Shown here: positions 52,212-60,677 of the stretch, piece by piece
Layout: every line of letters starts with the position of its first letter
Position numbering within the stretch: position 1 is the stretch's first letter
Source: Streptomyces canus 299MFChir4.1
GTDB lineage: Bacteria > Actinomycetota > Actinomycetes > Streptomycetales > Streptomycetaceae
DNA: 64,000 bases
Assembly (NCBI RefSeq): GCF_000383615.1
Contig: NZ_KB911596.1
Span: 1-64,000 of the forward strand
Direction of reading: 5' to 3'
Translations under genes and position numbers: made by a program
Notes under the pieces: generated by a model
Databases searched by the model: none
The model's input: the letters and a program-made list of their open reading frames with translations, nothing else
What the model was told of the DNA's origin: nothing

Positions 52212-52949
52212 TTACCTTTCGAGGACTGTGTCGAGCGCCTTGCTCTGCACGGCGGTGAGTTCCGAGCAGCCCAGGACCGCGAGGTCGAGGAGGGAGTTGA
52301 GCTCGTCGCGGGCGAAGGGCTCGGCCTCGGCGGTGCCCTGGACCTCGACGAAGCGGCCGTCGCCGGTGCAGACGACGTTCATGTCGGTCTCGGCGCGGAC
52401 GTCCTCCTCGTAGCAGAGGTCGAGGAGAGGTACGCCGCCGACGATGCCGACGGAGACCGCGCTCACGGTTCCGGTCAGCGGGCGGCGGCCGGCCTTGATC
52501 AGCTTCTTGCCCTGGGCCCAGGCGACGGCGTCGGCCAGGGCGACGTAGGCGCCGGTGATGGCGGCCGTGCGGGTGCCGCCGTCGGCCTGGAGGACGTCGC
52601 AGTCGAGGACGATGGTGTTCTCGCCGAGCGCCTTGTAGTCGATGACCGCGCGCAGGGAGCGGCCGATGAGGCGGCTGATCTCGTGCGTGCGGCCGCCGAT
52701 CTTGCCGCGGACGGACTCGCGGTCGCCGCGGGTGTTGGTGGCGCGGGGCAGCATGGAGTACTCGGCGGTCACCCAGCCCTCGCCGCTGCCCTTGCGCCAG
52801 CGGGGGACGCCTTCGGTGACGGAGGCGGTGCAGAGGACCTTCGTGTCGCCGAAGGAGACGAGGACGGAGCCCTCGGCGTGCTTGCTCCAGCCGCGTTCGA
52901 TGGTGACCGGGCGGAGTTGTTCGGGGGTGCGGCCGTCGATTCGAGACAT
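52212..52949 (-). CDS. rph: Ribonuclease PH
   Basis: 245-residue phosphorolytic 3'-5' exoribonuclease trimming tRNA 3' ends. Hallmarks: RPVTIERGWSKHAEGSVLVSFGDTKVLC, TAEYSMLPRATNTR, QADGGTRTAAITGAYVAL. Full length. First of the rph, lipoprotein, rdgB group. Confidence 0.95.
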   Translation of the reverse strand: MSRIDGRTPEQLRPVTIERGWSKHAEGSVLVSFGDTKVLCTASVTEGVPRWRKGSGEGWVTAEYSMLPRATNTRGDRESVRGKIGGRTHEISRLIGRSLRAVIDYKALGENTIVLDCDVLQADGGTRTAAITGAYVALADAVAWAQGKKLIKAGRRPLTGTVSAVSVGIVGGVPLLDLCYEEDVRAETDMNVVCTGDGRFVEVQGTAEAEPFARDELNSLLDLAVLGCSELTAVQSKALDTVLER

Positions 52950-52996
52950 GGCGTCGAGCCTATCGGCCTCCCGGGTGGGCGTTCGGCGCCCTCAGC

Positions 52997-53230
52997 TCAC
53001 ATCATGTCCTCGATCTCGGCGGCGATCGGGTCGGCGTCGGTGCCGATGACGACCTGGATCGCGGTGCCCATCTTGACGACGCCGTGGGCGCCGGCGGCCT
53101 TGAGGGCGGCTTCGTCGACGAGGGCCGCGTCGTGGACCTCGGTCCGCAGGCGCGTGATGCAGCCCTCGATCTCGTCGATGTTGCCGATGCCGCCGAGCCC
53201 GGCGACGATCTTCTCTGCCTTGGTGGCCAT
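52997..53230 (-). CDS. nagF: N-acetylglucosamine PTS EIIB component NagF
   Basis: 77-residue EIIB domain. The phosphorylated Cys is in EGCITRLR (Cys24). It passes phosphate from EIIA to the sugar during GlcNAc uptake through NagE-type EIIC proteins. GAGGAG precedes the ATG. Divergent from nagE1 with a DasR-like site between. Separate EIIB and EIIC genes as in S. coelicolor. Confidence 0.92.
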   Translation of the reverse strand: MATKAEKIVAGLGGIGNIDEIEGCITRLRTEVHDAALVDEAALKAAGAHGVVKMGTAIQVVIGTDADPIAAEIEDMM

Positions 53231-53320
53231 GTCGTTCTCCTCATGCACAGGTGGCCCAGCTTCGCGGGCGATCGCGCTGTTCGTACCGAAAGATGACGGC
53301 ACAGCGACCAATCGTCCGTG

Positions 53321-53336
53321 ACTGGTCTACACCACC
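53321..53336. promoter_or_regulatory. DasR-like site between nagF and nagE1
   Basis: ACTGGTCTACACCACC matches 14 of 16 positions of the DasR consensus ACTGGTCTAGACCACT as I recall it. DasR represses nag genes until glucosamine-6-phosphate binds. It can serve both divergent genes. Confidence 0.75.
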
Positions 53337-53356
53337 CGACAGGCGGTCGCCAACTG

Positions 53357-54649
53357 ATGAGTTCGGAAACGGAGATCTCACCCGCACGCAGGCGCTGGCA
53401 GTCGGCGTTCCGGGGACTGCAGAAGATGGGCCGCAGTCTTCAGTTGCCCATCGCCGTGCTGCCGGCCGCGGGCATCCTCAACCGGCTCGGCCAGCCGGAC
53501 GTGTTCGGGGACGACGGGCTGGGGTGGACGAACGTCTCCAAGGTGATGGCGGGTGCGGGCGGGGCGCTGCTCGACGGTCAGTTGGGGCTGCCGTTGCTGT
53601 TCTGCGTGGGTGTGTCGATCGGGATGGCGAAGAAGTCGGACGGGTCGACGGCGCTGGCGGCGGTCGCCGGATTCCTCGTCTACTTCTCGGTGTTGAGGCA
53701 GTTTCCGGAGGACTGTCCGAGCGGGGCGAAGGCCGTGCAGGGCATCGGGTGCCAGGCGACGGTGGACCAGACGGTGGTGGCGTTCACCTATCAGAACCCG
53801 GGGGTGTTCGGCGGCATCGTGATGGGGCTGCTGACGGCGTTCTTCTGGCAGCGGTACCACCGCACGAAGCTGGTGGACTGGCTCGGTTTCTTCAACGGGC
53901 GGCGGCTGGTGCCGATCATCATGGCGTTCGTGGCGATCGCGTTCGCCGCGCTGTGTCTGTGGGTGTGGCCGCCGATCGGTGACGGTCTGGAGAGCTTCAG
54001 CGACTGGCTGAAGGGCGCGGGGGCGTGGGGTTCGGGGCTGTTCGGTGTGGCGAACCGGGCGTTGCTGGTGATCGGGCTGCACCAGTTCCTGAACGTGCCC
54101 ATCTGGTTCCAGTTCGGGACGTACACCAAGCCGGACGGTACCGAAGTGCACGGTGACATCAACATGTTCCTGGCGGGTGATCCGAACGCGGGGCAGTTCA
54201 CCTCGGGGTTCTTCCCGATCATGATGTTCGCGCTGCCGGCGGCGGCGCTGGCGATCACGCACTGCGCGAAGCCGGCCCGGCGCAAGGAGATCGCCGGTCT
54301 GATGCTCTCGGTGGCCCTGACCTCCTTTGTGACGGGCATCACCGAGCCGATCGAGTACTCGTTCCTGTTCATCGCGCCGCTGCTGTATGTGGTGCACGCG
54401 GTGCTGACGGGGGTGTCGATGGCGGTGACGTGGGGTCTCGGGGTGCACGACGGCTTCAGCTTCTCGGCCGGTCTCATCGACTACGTCATCAACTGGAATC
54501 TGGCGACGAAGCCGTGGGCGATCATCCCGATCGGCCTGTGTTTCGCGGCCGTCTACTACGTGATCTTCCGGTTCGCGATCACGCGGTTCGACCTGAAGAC
54601 GCCGGGCAGGGAGCCGGAGGAGGAGGTCGAGGACGTCACCAAAATGTAG
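53357..54649 (+). CDS. nagE1: N-acetylglucosamine PTS EIIC component NagE1
   Basis: 430-residue membrane permease of the PTS glucose/GlcNAc superfamily, about 10 helices. LPIAVLPAAGILNRLGQPD opens the EIIC domain and TEPIEYSFLFIAPLLYVVHA marks the sugar-binding region. A direct paralogue follows 103 bp downstream. In S. coelicolor the NagE2 paralogue carries most uptake. Ribosome site is weak; ATG 53357 was chosen over an upstream GTG lying in the DasR site. Confidence 0.9.
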   Translation: MSSETEISPARRRWQSAFRGLQKMGRSLQLPIAVLPAAGILNRLGQPDVFGDDGLGWTNVSKVMAGAGGALLDGQLGLPLLFCVGVSIGMAKKSDGSTALAAVAGFLVYFSVLRQFPEDCPSGAKAVQGIGCQATVDQTVVAFTYQNPGVFGGIVMGLLTAFFWQRYHRTKLVDWLGFFNGRRLVPIIMAFVAIAFAALCLWVWPPIGDGLESFSDWLKGAGAWGSGLFGVANRALLVIGLHQFLNVPIWFQFGTYTKPDGTEVHGDINMFLAGDPNAGQFTSGFFPIMMFALPAAALAITHCAKPARRKEIAGLMLSVALTSFVTGITEPIEYSFLFIAPLLYVVHAVLTGVSMAVTWGLGVHDGFSFSAGLIDYVINWNLATKPWAIIPIGLCFAAVYYVIFRFAITRFDLKTPGREPEEEVEDVTKM

Positions 54650-54700
54650 TCCTCCGGTTGCAGAACTGACGGGTTCCTTATAACGCCCCCATCGTGTACA

Positions 54701-54733
54701 ACAGGTCTACACCACTGAGTGGTGTAGACCACC
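54701..54733. promoter_or_regulatory. Double DasR-like operator of nagE2
   Basis: Two DasR-like sites (54701-54716 and 54718-54733) overlap a perfect 13-bp inverted repeat: GGTCTACACCACT (54704-54716), one base, then its complement to 54730. It ends about 20 bp before the start codon. Confidence 0.85.
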
Positions 54734-54752
54734 ACCCGATGGAGGAAGCGTT

Positions 54753-56006
54753 ATGAGCACCGCCACCGAGACGACGGCGGCCCCCGCCAAGAAGCGGGGA
54801 GCCGGTCTTATTCAGGGCCTGCAGAAGGTCGGCCGAAGCCTGCAGCTCCCGATCGCCGTGTTGCCGGCGGCGGGGATCCTGCTCCGTTTCGGCCAGCCCG
54901 ATGTGTTCGGCAAGGACGGCTTCGGCTGGGACAAGGTCGCGTCCGTGTTCGCCACCGCCGGTGGCGCCATCTTCGACAACCTGCCGCTGCTGTTCTGTAT
55001 CGGTGTCGCCATCGGCTTCGCCAAGAAGTCCGACGGCTCCACCGCGCTGGCCGCCGTGGTCGGCTTCCTGGTCTACAGCAACGTGCTGAAGGCCTTCCCG
55101 GTGACCGAGGCGAAGGTCCAGGCCGGTGCGGACATAGCCGCGACCTACAACAACCCCGGTGTCCTCGGCGGCATCATCATGGGTCTGCTGTCGGCCGTGC
55201 TGTGGCAGCGCTTCCACCGCACCAAGCTGGTGGACTGGCTCGGCTTCTTCAACGGCCGCCGCCTGGTGCCGATCATCATGGCCTTCGTCGGCACCCTGAT
55301 GGGCGTCTTCTTCGGTCTCGTCTGGGAGCCGATCGGTGAGGTGATCTCCAACTTCGGTGAGTGGATGACCGGACTCGGCGCCTTCGGTGCGGGACTGTTC
55401 GGTCTGATCAACCGCGCGCTGATCCCCATCGGCATGCACCAGTTCGTGAACTCCGTCGCCTGGTTCCAGATCGGCGACTTCAAGGACGCCACGGGCGCCG
55501 TCGTCCACGGCGACCTGACCCGCTTCTTCGCCGGTGACCCGACAGCCGGTCAGTTCATGGCGGGCTTCTTCCCGATCATGATGTTCGGTCTGCCGGCCGC
55601 CGCGATCGCGATCGCCCACTCCGCCCGCCCCGAGCGCCGCAAGGCCGTGATGGGCATGATGATCTCGCTCGCGCTGACCTCCTTCGTGACGGGTGTGACC
55701 GAGCCGATCGAGTTCTCGTTCATGTTCATCGCGCCGGTGCTCTACGCGATCCACGCGGTCCTGACCGCCGTCTCCATGGCGGTGACCTGGGCACTGGGCG
55801 TCCACGCGGGCTTCACCTTCTCCGCGGGCGTCATCGACTACGGGCTGAACTGGAACCTGGCCACGAAGCCCTGGCTGATCATCCCGATCGGCCTGGTCTT
55901 CGGCGCCATCTACTACGCCGTCTTCCGCTTCGCCATCGTCAAGTTCAACCTCCCCACCCCGGGCCGCGAGCCCGAGGAGGAGATCGAGGACCTCACCAAG
56001 GCGTGA
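54753..56006 (+). CDS. nagE2: N-acetylglucosamine PTS EIIC component NagE2
   Basis: 417-residue EIIC permease, closely similar to NagE1 but without an N-terminal extension and with GGAGGAAG ahead of the ATG. Same key blocks (LPIAVLPAAGILLRFGQPD, TEPIEFSFMFIAPVLYAIHA, GREPEEEIEDLTK). It imports GlcNAc with NagF as EIIB. Expression should be induced by GlcNAc through loss of DasR binding. Confidence 0.94.
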   Translation: MSTATETTAAPAKKRGAGLIQGLQKVGRSLQLPIAVLPAAGILLRFGQPDVFGKDGFGWDKVASVFATAGGAIFDNLPLLFCIGVAIGFAKKSDGSTALAAVVGFLVYSNVLKAFPVTEAKVQAGADIAATYNNPGVLGGIIMGLLSAVLWQRFHRTKLVDWLGFFNGRRLVPIIMAFVGTLMGVFFGLVWEPIGEVISNFGEWMTGLGAFGAGLFGLINRALIPIGMHQFVNSVAWFQIGDFKDATGAVVHGDLTRFFAGDPTAGQFMAGFFPIMMFGLPAAAIAIAHSARPERRKAVMGMMISLALTSFVTGVTEPIEFSFMFIAPVLYAIHAVLTAVSMAVTWALGVHAGFTFSAGVIDYGLNWNLATKPWLIIPIGLVFGAIYYAVFRFAIVKFNLPTPGREPEEEIEDLTKA

Positions 56007-56025
56007 GAACCCGCTGACGCACGCC

Positions 56026-56061
56026 GAGGCCCCCGGAGCCCTGAACCGCTCCGGGGGCCTC
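56026..56061. terminator. nagE2 terminator
   Basis: Perfect 14-bp stem (GAGGCCCCCGGAGC and its complement) around an 8-base loop, between convergent genes. Confidence 0.85.
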
Positions 56062-56077
56062 TGCCATGTCGTAGGGG

Positions 56078-56830
56078 CTAGATCTCGTACGACTGCCTCG
56101 GCGCCGCCAGGGACACCGTGCCGTCGAAGACCGCGCGCGCGTCGGCGAGGTTGACCTGGGGGTCGGTCCACGGGGGAATGTGGGTGAGGACCAGGCGGCG
56201 GGCGCCTGCCCGGGTCGCGGTCTCACCCGCCTCGCGGCCGTTGAGGTGCAGGTCGGGGATGTTCTCCTTGCCGTGCGTGAAGGCGGCCTCGCACAGGAAC
56301 AGGTCGGTGTCGCGCGCGAGTTCGGTCAGGGCGGGGCTGAGACCCGTGTCGCCGGAGTACGTCAGGGACTTCCCGCCGTGCTCGACGCGGATGCCGTACG
56401 CCTCCACCGGGTGCGCCACTCGCTCCGTGTGGACCGTGAAGGGGCCGATGTCGAAGGTGGACGGCTTGACCGTGTGGAAGTCGAAGACCTCGCTCATGGA
56501 GGAGGCGGTGGGGGTGTCGGCGTAGGCCGTGGTCAGACGGTGTTCGGTGCCTTCGGGGCCGTAGACCGGGATGGGGTCGCAGCGGCCGCCGTCGTGGCGG
56601 TAGTAGCGCGCGACGAAGTACGCGCACATGTCGATGCAGTGGTCGGCGTGCAGATGGCTGAGGAAGATCGCGTCGAGGTCGTAGAGACCGCAGTGGCGCT
56701 GCAGCTCGCCAAGGGCACCGTTGCCCATGTCGAGAAGCAGCCGGAAGCCGTCGGCCTCGACGAGGTAGCTCGAGCAGGCCGATTCCGCGGACGGGAACGA
56801 CCCCGAGCAGCCGACGACGGTGAGCTTCAT
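56078..56830 (-). CDS. MBL-fold metallohydrolase
   Basis: 250-residue metallo-beta-lactamase-fold enzyme. Metal motif SHLHADHCID (HxHxDH), later GDTG and LTHIPPW His. Related to RNase Z/phosphodiesterase-like cyclic nucleotide hydrolases. Substrate unknown. GGAGG lies ahead of the ATG. Confidence 0.86.
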   Translation of the reverse strand: MKLTVVGCSGSFPSAESACSSYLVEADGFRLLLDMGNGALGELQRHCGLYDLDAIFLSHLHADHCIDMCAYFVARYYRHDGGRCDPIPVYGPEGTEHRLTTAYADTPTASSMSEVFDFHTVKPSTFDIGPFTVHTERVAHPVEAYGIRVEHGGKSLTYSGDTGLSPALTELARDTDLFLCEAAFTHGKENIPDLHLNGREAGETATRAGARRLVLTHIPPWTDPQVNLADARAVFDGTVSLAAPRQSYEI

Positions 56831-57065
56831 AAAAAAGAAACCTCCGCTGGCGGGAACTTTTCTGGGAAAGAGACGGGGGTCGTGCGGTTCGTCGAGCGTA
56901 AGGCGCAAAACCTCCGGTCGCTCCTCCACCAAGGGCTGTTGTGGGCGAACTCACCTGTGGTGTCACCGGTTCGGCTGGACCAAGGGCGTGTGAGGAGTGA
57001 GAGAGGGATCATGGGTTCCGCAGAGGGCGCGCGGGGTAGATCGCGCGCCGGGTAACGTCGTCCTC

Positions 57066-57518
57066 ATGGACATGTCCTGGTGGCTCGCGCTCGCTGCGGT
57101 GGTGCTGCTCGCGCTGGTCGCCACGCTTGTGGACGGGTGGGGGCGGGGGCGTCGGCCCCGGGGACGCGCGGACCGTACGACTGGGCCGTCCGGGCGTACG
57201 ACGGACGGGCGGCCGCAGCCTGCGGAGATCTGGTGGGCGGTGGTGCCCTACGAGGACGGGCCGGGAGCCAAGGACCGGCCGTGTCTCGTGCTGGCGGTAC
57301 ACGGCCGGCGGGTCACGGTCGCGAAGATCACCAGTAAGTACCACGACGAGCGGGCCGGGGTGATCCCGCTGCCTCCGGGCTCGGTGGGCGACGCTCAAGG
57401 GCGCGCGAGCTTCCTGGAGACGGACGAGCTGCGGCAGGTGCCGGTGGGGGACTTCCGGCGCAAGGCGGGGGTGGTGGACCCGGTCCTGTGGGATCAGGTC
57501 CGTCACCTGGCGACGTAG
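57066..57518 (+). CDS. Membrane-anchored PemK/MazF-like protein
   Basis: 150 residues. An N-terminal membrane helix (about 4-21) and an Arg/Gly/Thr linker lead to a PemK/MazF-type domain: EIWWAVVPYEDGPGAKDRPCLVLAV, VTVAKITSK and a final Val/Asp/Trp helix. MazF toxins are soluble RNA interferases. Here no antitoxin gene is adjacent and the membrane anchor is unusual, so toxicity is uncertain. Probably leaderless (TAACGT ends 7 bases before ATG). Confidence 0.8.
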   Translation: MDMSWWLALAAVVLLALVATLVDGWGRGRRPRGRADRTTGPSGRTTDGRPQPAEIWWAVVPYEDGPGAKDRPCLVLAVHGRRVTVAKITSKYHDERAGVIPLPPGSVGDAQGRASFLETDELRQVPVGDFRRKAGVVDPVLWDQVRHLAT

Positions 57519-57546
57519 CACAAGGCGTGGAACGAGGCGCGGAACC

Positions 57547-58497
57547 TCACGCCCAGAGCTGGCCCTGCAGCGTCTCGATCGCTTCCTCCGTGGTCGCCGC
57601 GGTGTAGACGCCCGTCGAGAGGTACTTCCAGCCGCCGTCGGCCACGACGAACGCGATGTCGGCGGACTCCCCCGCCTTCAGCGCCTTGTTGCCGACGCCG
57701 ATCGCCGCGTGCAGGGCGGCGCCGGTGGAGACGCCCGCGAAGATGCCCTCCTGCTGGAGGAGCTCGCGGGTGCGGGTGACCGCGTCCGCGGAGCCGACGG
57801 AGAAGCGGGTGGTCAGCACCGAGGCGTCGTACAGCTCCGGTACGAAGCCCTCGTCCAGGTTCCTGAGCCCGTACACCAGGTCGTCGTAGCGGGGTTCGGC
57901 GGCGACGATCTTCACGTCCGGCTTGTGCTCGCGCAGGTAGCGGCCGACGCCCATCAGGGTGCCGGTGGTGCCGAGGCCCGCGACGAAGTGGGTGACCGAG
58001 GGAAGGTCGGCGAGGATCTCCGGGCCGGTGGTCGCGTAGTGCGCGCCCGCGTTGTCGGGGTTGCCGTACTGGTAGAGCATCACCCAGTCGGGGTGCTCGG
58101 CGGAGAGCTCCTTGGCGACCCGTACGGCGGTGTTGGAGCCGCCCGCGGCGGGGGACGGGATGATCTCGGCGCCCCACATCCCGAGCAGCTCGCGGCGCTC
58201 CTGGGAGGTGTTCTCGGGCATCACGCAGACCATGCGGTAGCCCTTGAGCTTGGCCGCCATGGCCAGGGAGATGCCGGTGTTGCCGGAGGTGGGCTCCAGG
58301 ATGGTGCAGCCCGGGGTCAGGCGGCCGTCCTTCTCCGCCTGCTCGATCATGTGCAGGGCGGGGCGGTCCTTGACCGAGCCGGTCGGGTTGCGGTCCTCCA
58401 GCTTCGCCCAGATGCGGACGTCGGCGGACGGCGAGAGCCGCGGCAGGCGCACCAGAGGGGTGTTGCCCACCGCGGCCAGCGGGGAGTCGTAACGCAC
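57547..58497 (-). CDS. cysM: CysM, O-phosphoserine-type cysteine synthase
   Basis: 316-residue PLP enzyme. Lys43 in NPTGSVKDRP binds PLP; TSGNTGISLAM follows. In actinobacteria CysM uses O-phosphoserine and the thiocarboxylated carrier CysO. It is 5 bp downstream of cysO, which fits that route. Confidence 0.92.
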   Translation of the reverse strand: MRYDSPLAAVGNTPLVRLPRLSPSADVRIWAKLEDRNPTGSVKDRPALHMIEQAEKDGRLTPGCTILEPTSGNTGISLAMAAKLKGYRMVCVMPENTSQERRELLGMWGAEIIPSPAAGGSNTAVRVAKELSAEHPDWVMLYQYGNPDNAGAHYATTGPEILADLPSVTHFVAGLGTTGTLMGVGRYLREHKPDVKIVAAEPRYDDLVYGLRNLDEGFVPELYDASVLTTRFSVGSADAVTRTRELLQQEGIFAGVSTGAALHAAIGVGNKALKAGESADIAFVVADGGWKYLSTGVYTAATTEEAIETLQGQLWA

Positions 58498-58502
58498 GAC
58501 GA

Positions 58503-58781
58503 TCAGGCCATGCCGCCGGCCACGGCCGGCAGGATCGTGACGTTGTCGCCGTCGGTGAGCTTGGTGTTGATGCCGTCGAGGAAGCGGACGTCCTCGTCGT
58601 TGAGGTAGACGTTGACGAAGCGGCGCAGCTCACCACCATCCACGATGCGGGCCTGGACGCCCGCATGCCGGGTCTCGAGGTCGGCGAAGAGCTCGGCGAG
58701 GGTGTTCCCGTTGCCCTCCACCGCCTTCTGGCCGTCGGTGTAGGTGCGGAGGATGGTCGGGATGCGGACCTCGATGGCCAT
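58503..58781 (-). CDS. cysO: CysO, sulfur-carrier protein
   Basis: 92-residue MoaD/ThiS-like protein ending AVAGGMA. In mycobacterial CysO the two residues after GG are removed and the C-terminus is thiocarboxylated; the MA tail here fits the same maturation by Mec. Coupled to cysM. Confidence 0.9.
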   Translation of the reverse strand: MAIEVRIPTILRTYTDGQKAVEGNGNTLAELFADLETRHAGVQARIVDGGELRRFVNVYLNDEDVRFLDGINTKLTDGDNVTILPAVAGGMA

Positions 58782-58856
58782 GGCTCAGGGCTCCTGTCGG
58801 ATGGTGTCTGGTCGGTGGCGCGCGGCAGCGCTGATACAGCAGGTCGTGCGTGTGAG

Positions 58857-58903
58857 GCTCCCCCACGCTCGGCTTCGCTCGCGCGGGCGGTACCCCCACC
58901 GGC
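58857..58903. repeat. Dispersed-type repeat between leader peptide and cysO
   Basis: The block GCTCCCCCACGCTCGGCTTC continuing to GGTACCCCCAC resembles a frequent Streptomyces intergenic repeat. It sits in the RNA leader of cysO-cysM. Confidence 0.4.
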
Positions 58904-58932
58904 CCACGGCCGTACGGCGGCAGGGGGCAGCG

Positions 58933-59028
58933 TCAACAGATGGCGCTGGCGAGCCTGCACAGGTCGACGTGCAGCCGCGCCACGAGCAGGGTGCCCGGCG
59001 TCTTCTCGCTCACGTCGTAAGAAACCAT
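58933..59028 (-). CDS. Cysteine leader peptide upstream of cysO-cysM
   Basis: 31-residue peptide ending VARLHVDLCRLASAIC then stop. This matches the short leader peptides, ending H-V-D-L-C/M-R-x-A-S-A-x-C, placed ahead of sulfur genes in Streptomyces. Two Cys codons lie near the end, one being the last sense codon, as expected when ribosome stalling at low Cys controls the genes behind it. About 150 bases separate it from cysO. Confidence 0.8.
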   Translation of the reverse strand: MVSYDVSEKTPGTLLVARLHVDLCRLASAIC

Positions 59029-59116
59029 GGGGTCATCGTATCGATTCCCGGTCCGGGTCCCGGAGTGTGATCCCACCATGCGGACGGAATCCGCCCGCTC
59101 GCTGAGATACGGCAGC

Positions 59117-60142
59117 TCAGGCGGAGGCCCTGACCACCAGTCGGGTCGGCACGACCACCGAGGGCGGCGGTGCGGGCCGGTCGAAGAGGAGGCGGGCCAT
59201 GAGCCGTCCCATCCGCTCCACGTCCTGGTGCACGGTGGTCAGCTGCGGGTCCGTCGCCTCGCTGATCTCGGTCAGGTCGTCGAAGCCGACGATCGCGACG
59301 TCCTCGGGGACCCGGCGGCCGCACTCGCGCAGGGTGCGCAGCGCGCCCGCGGCCATGAGGTCGGAGGCGACGAAGACGGCGTCCAGGCCGGGGCTCCGGT
59401 CGAGGAGGGCGGCCATGGCCTCGGCGCCGCCCTGCTCGGTGTAGTCGGCGCGCTCGGTCAGCTCGGTCGGGGCGTCCGGGAGGACGTCCCGGTAGCCGGC
59501 GAGCCGTTCGGCGGCGGAGTCCTCCTGGTCGTAGGGCCCGGTGACGGTCGCGATCCTCGTGCGGCCCAGGGAGACGAGGTGCTGGACGGCCTGCCGGGCT
59601 CCCCCGCGGTTGTCTCCGTCGACGTAGGCGTGGGGGCGCACGGTGTCGCCGTCGCGCGGCAGGGGGCGGCCGCCGAAGACGACCGGGATGTCGAGCCGGT
59701 CGGCCATCTCGTGGAGCCGGTCGCCGGGGCGCAGGGAGAACAGCACGGCGCCGTCGACATGGCCGCCGCCGAGGTAGTCGGCGACGCGGGTGTGGTCGTC
59801 GGGGTCGTCCAGGAACAGCAGGACGGCCTGGGCGCCGTGCCCGGCGAGTTCGCGGCGGACTCCGCGCAGCAGGCAGTCGAAGAACGGGTCGAGGAAGAGC
59901 CGGTTCTGCGGCTGGCTGGCGACCACGGCGACGGCGCCGGTGCGGCGGGTGACGAGTTGGCGGGCGGCCTGGTTGGGCACGTAGCCGAGTTCGGCGATGA
60001 CCCGGCGGACCTGTTCGACGACCTCCGCGCTCACTCTCGGCTCGTCGTTGATCACCCGTGACACCGTGGACCTCGACACCCCCGAACGTCGTGCGACATC
60101 CTCAAGGGTGGGCCGTCGTCCGTGCGTGTGCGGTGTCAACAC
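59117..60142 (-). CDS. LacI family regulator
   Basis: 341 residues: HTH at about 12-58 (TLEDVARRSGVSRSTVSRVIN, GYVPNQAARQLV) and a sugar-binding domain of the PBP type. Probable GTG start, TTG next codon possible; ribosome site close. Targets unknown. It splits mec from cysO-cysM. Confidence 0.88.
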   Translation of the reverse strand: MLTPHTHGRRPTLEDVARRSGVSRSTVSRVINDEPRVSAEVVEQVRRVIAELGYVPNQAARQLVTRRTGAVAVVASQPQNRLFLDPFFDCLLRGVRRELAGHGAQAVLLFLDDPDDHTRVADYLGGGHVDGAVLFSLRPGDRLHEMADRLDIPVVFGGRPLPRDGDTVRPHAYVDGDNRGGARQAVQHLVSLGRTRIATVTGPYDQEDSAAERLAGYRDVLPDAPTELTERADYTEQGGAEAMAALLDRSPGLDAVFVASDLMAAGALRTLRECGRRVPEDVAIVGFDDLTEISEATDPQLTTVHQDVERMGRLMARLLFDRPAPPPSVVVPTRLVVRASA

Positions 60143-60179
60143 CTTCTCCAGTACGGGAAGTCGGTCCGTATCCGCGAGC

Positions 60180-60602
60180 CTAGTACGCCGCGACGATCTT
60201 CACGTCCTCCTCGGTGACCTCGCCGTCGACGATCCGGTAGGAGCGGAACTGGAAGTCGCCCAGGCCGTCGGTGTCGGCGGTGGAGACGAGGACGTAGTGG
60301 GCGCCGGGCTCGTTGGCGTAGGAGATGTCCGTGCGGGACGGGTAGGCCTCGGTCGCGGTGTGGGAGTGGTAGATGACCACCGGCTCCTCGTCGCGGTCGT
60401 CCATCTCGCGGTACAGCTTGAGCAGGTCGCCGGAGTCGAACTCGTAGAACGTGGGCGACATGGCGGCGTTGAGCATGGGGATGAAGCGCTCGGGGCGGTC
60501 CGACCCGGCCGGCCCCGCGACGACTCCGCACGCCTCGTCGGGGTGGTCCTTGCGCGCGTGCGCGACGATCTGGTCGACGAGGGCCTGGGTGATGGTCAGC
60601 AT
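60180..60602 (-). CDS. mec: Mec-type JAMM protease for CysO
   Basis: 140-residue zinc protease of the JAB1/MPN family. Glu in DEACGVVAG and the metal motif H-S-H-x8-D (IYHSHTATEAYPSRTD). In mycobacteria Mec+ releases cysteine from CysO-Cys. The neighbourhood with cysO and cysM supports this. Possibly leaderless (TATCCT ends 6 bases before ATG). Confidence 0.88.
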   Translation of the reverse strand: MLTITQALVDQIVAHARKDHPDEACGVVAGPAGSDRPERFIPMLNAAMSPTFYEFDSGDLLKLYREMDDRDEEPVVIYHSHTATEAYPSRTDISYANEPGAHYVLVSTADTDGLGDFQFRSYRIVDGEVTEEDVKIVAAY

Positions 60603-60620
60603 GCCGAAAGGATAAGCAGA

Positions 60621-60657
60621 GGGCCGTCCCGTACCGGGGATCGGTACGGGACGGCCC
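60621..60657 (-). terminator. Terminator between permease and mec
   Basis: A 15-bp stem (GGGCCGTCCCGTACC with its complement, loop GGGGATC) lies behind the permease end's partner region, between two genes on the minus strand; for reading direction it follows the permease gene. Confidence 0.7.
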
Positions 60658-60677
60658 ACATGCCGGACTTACCGGCT

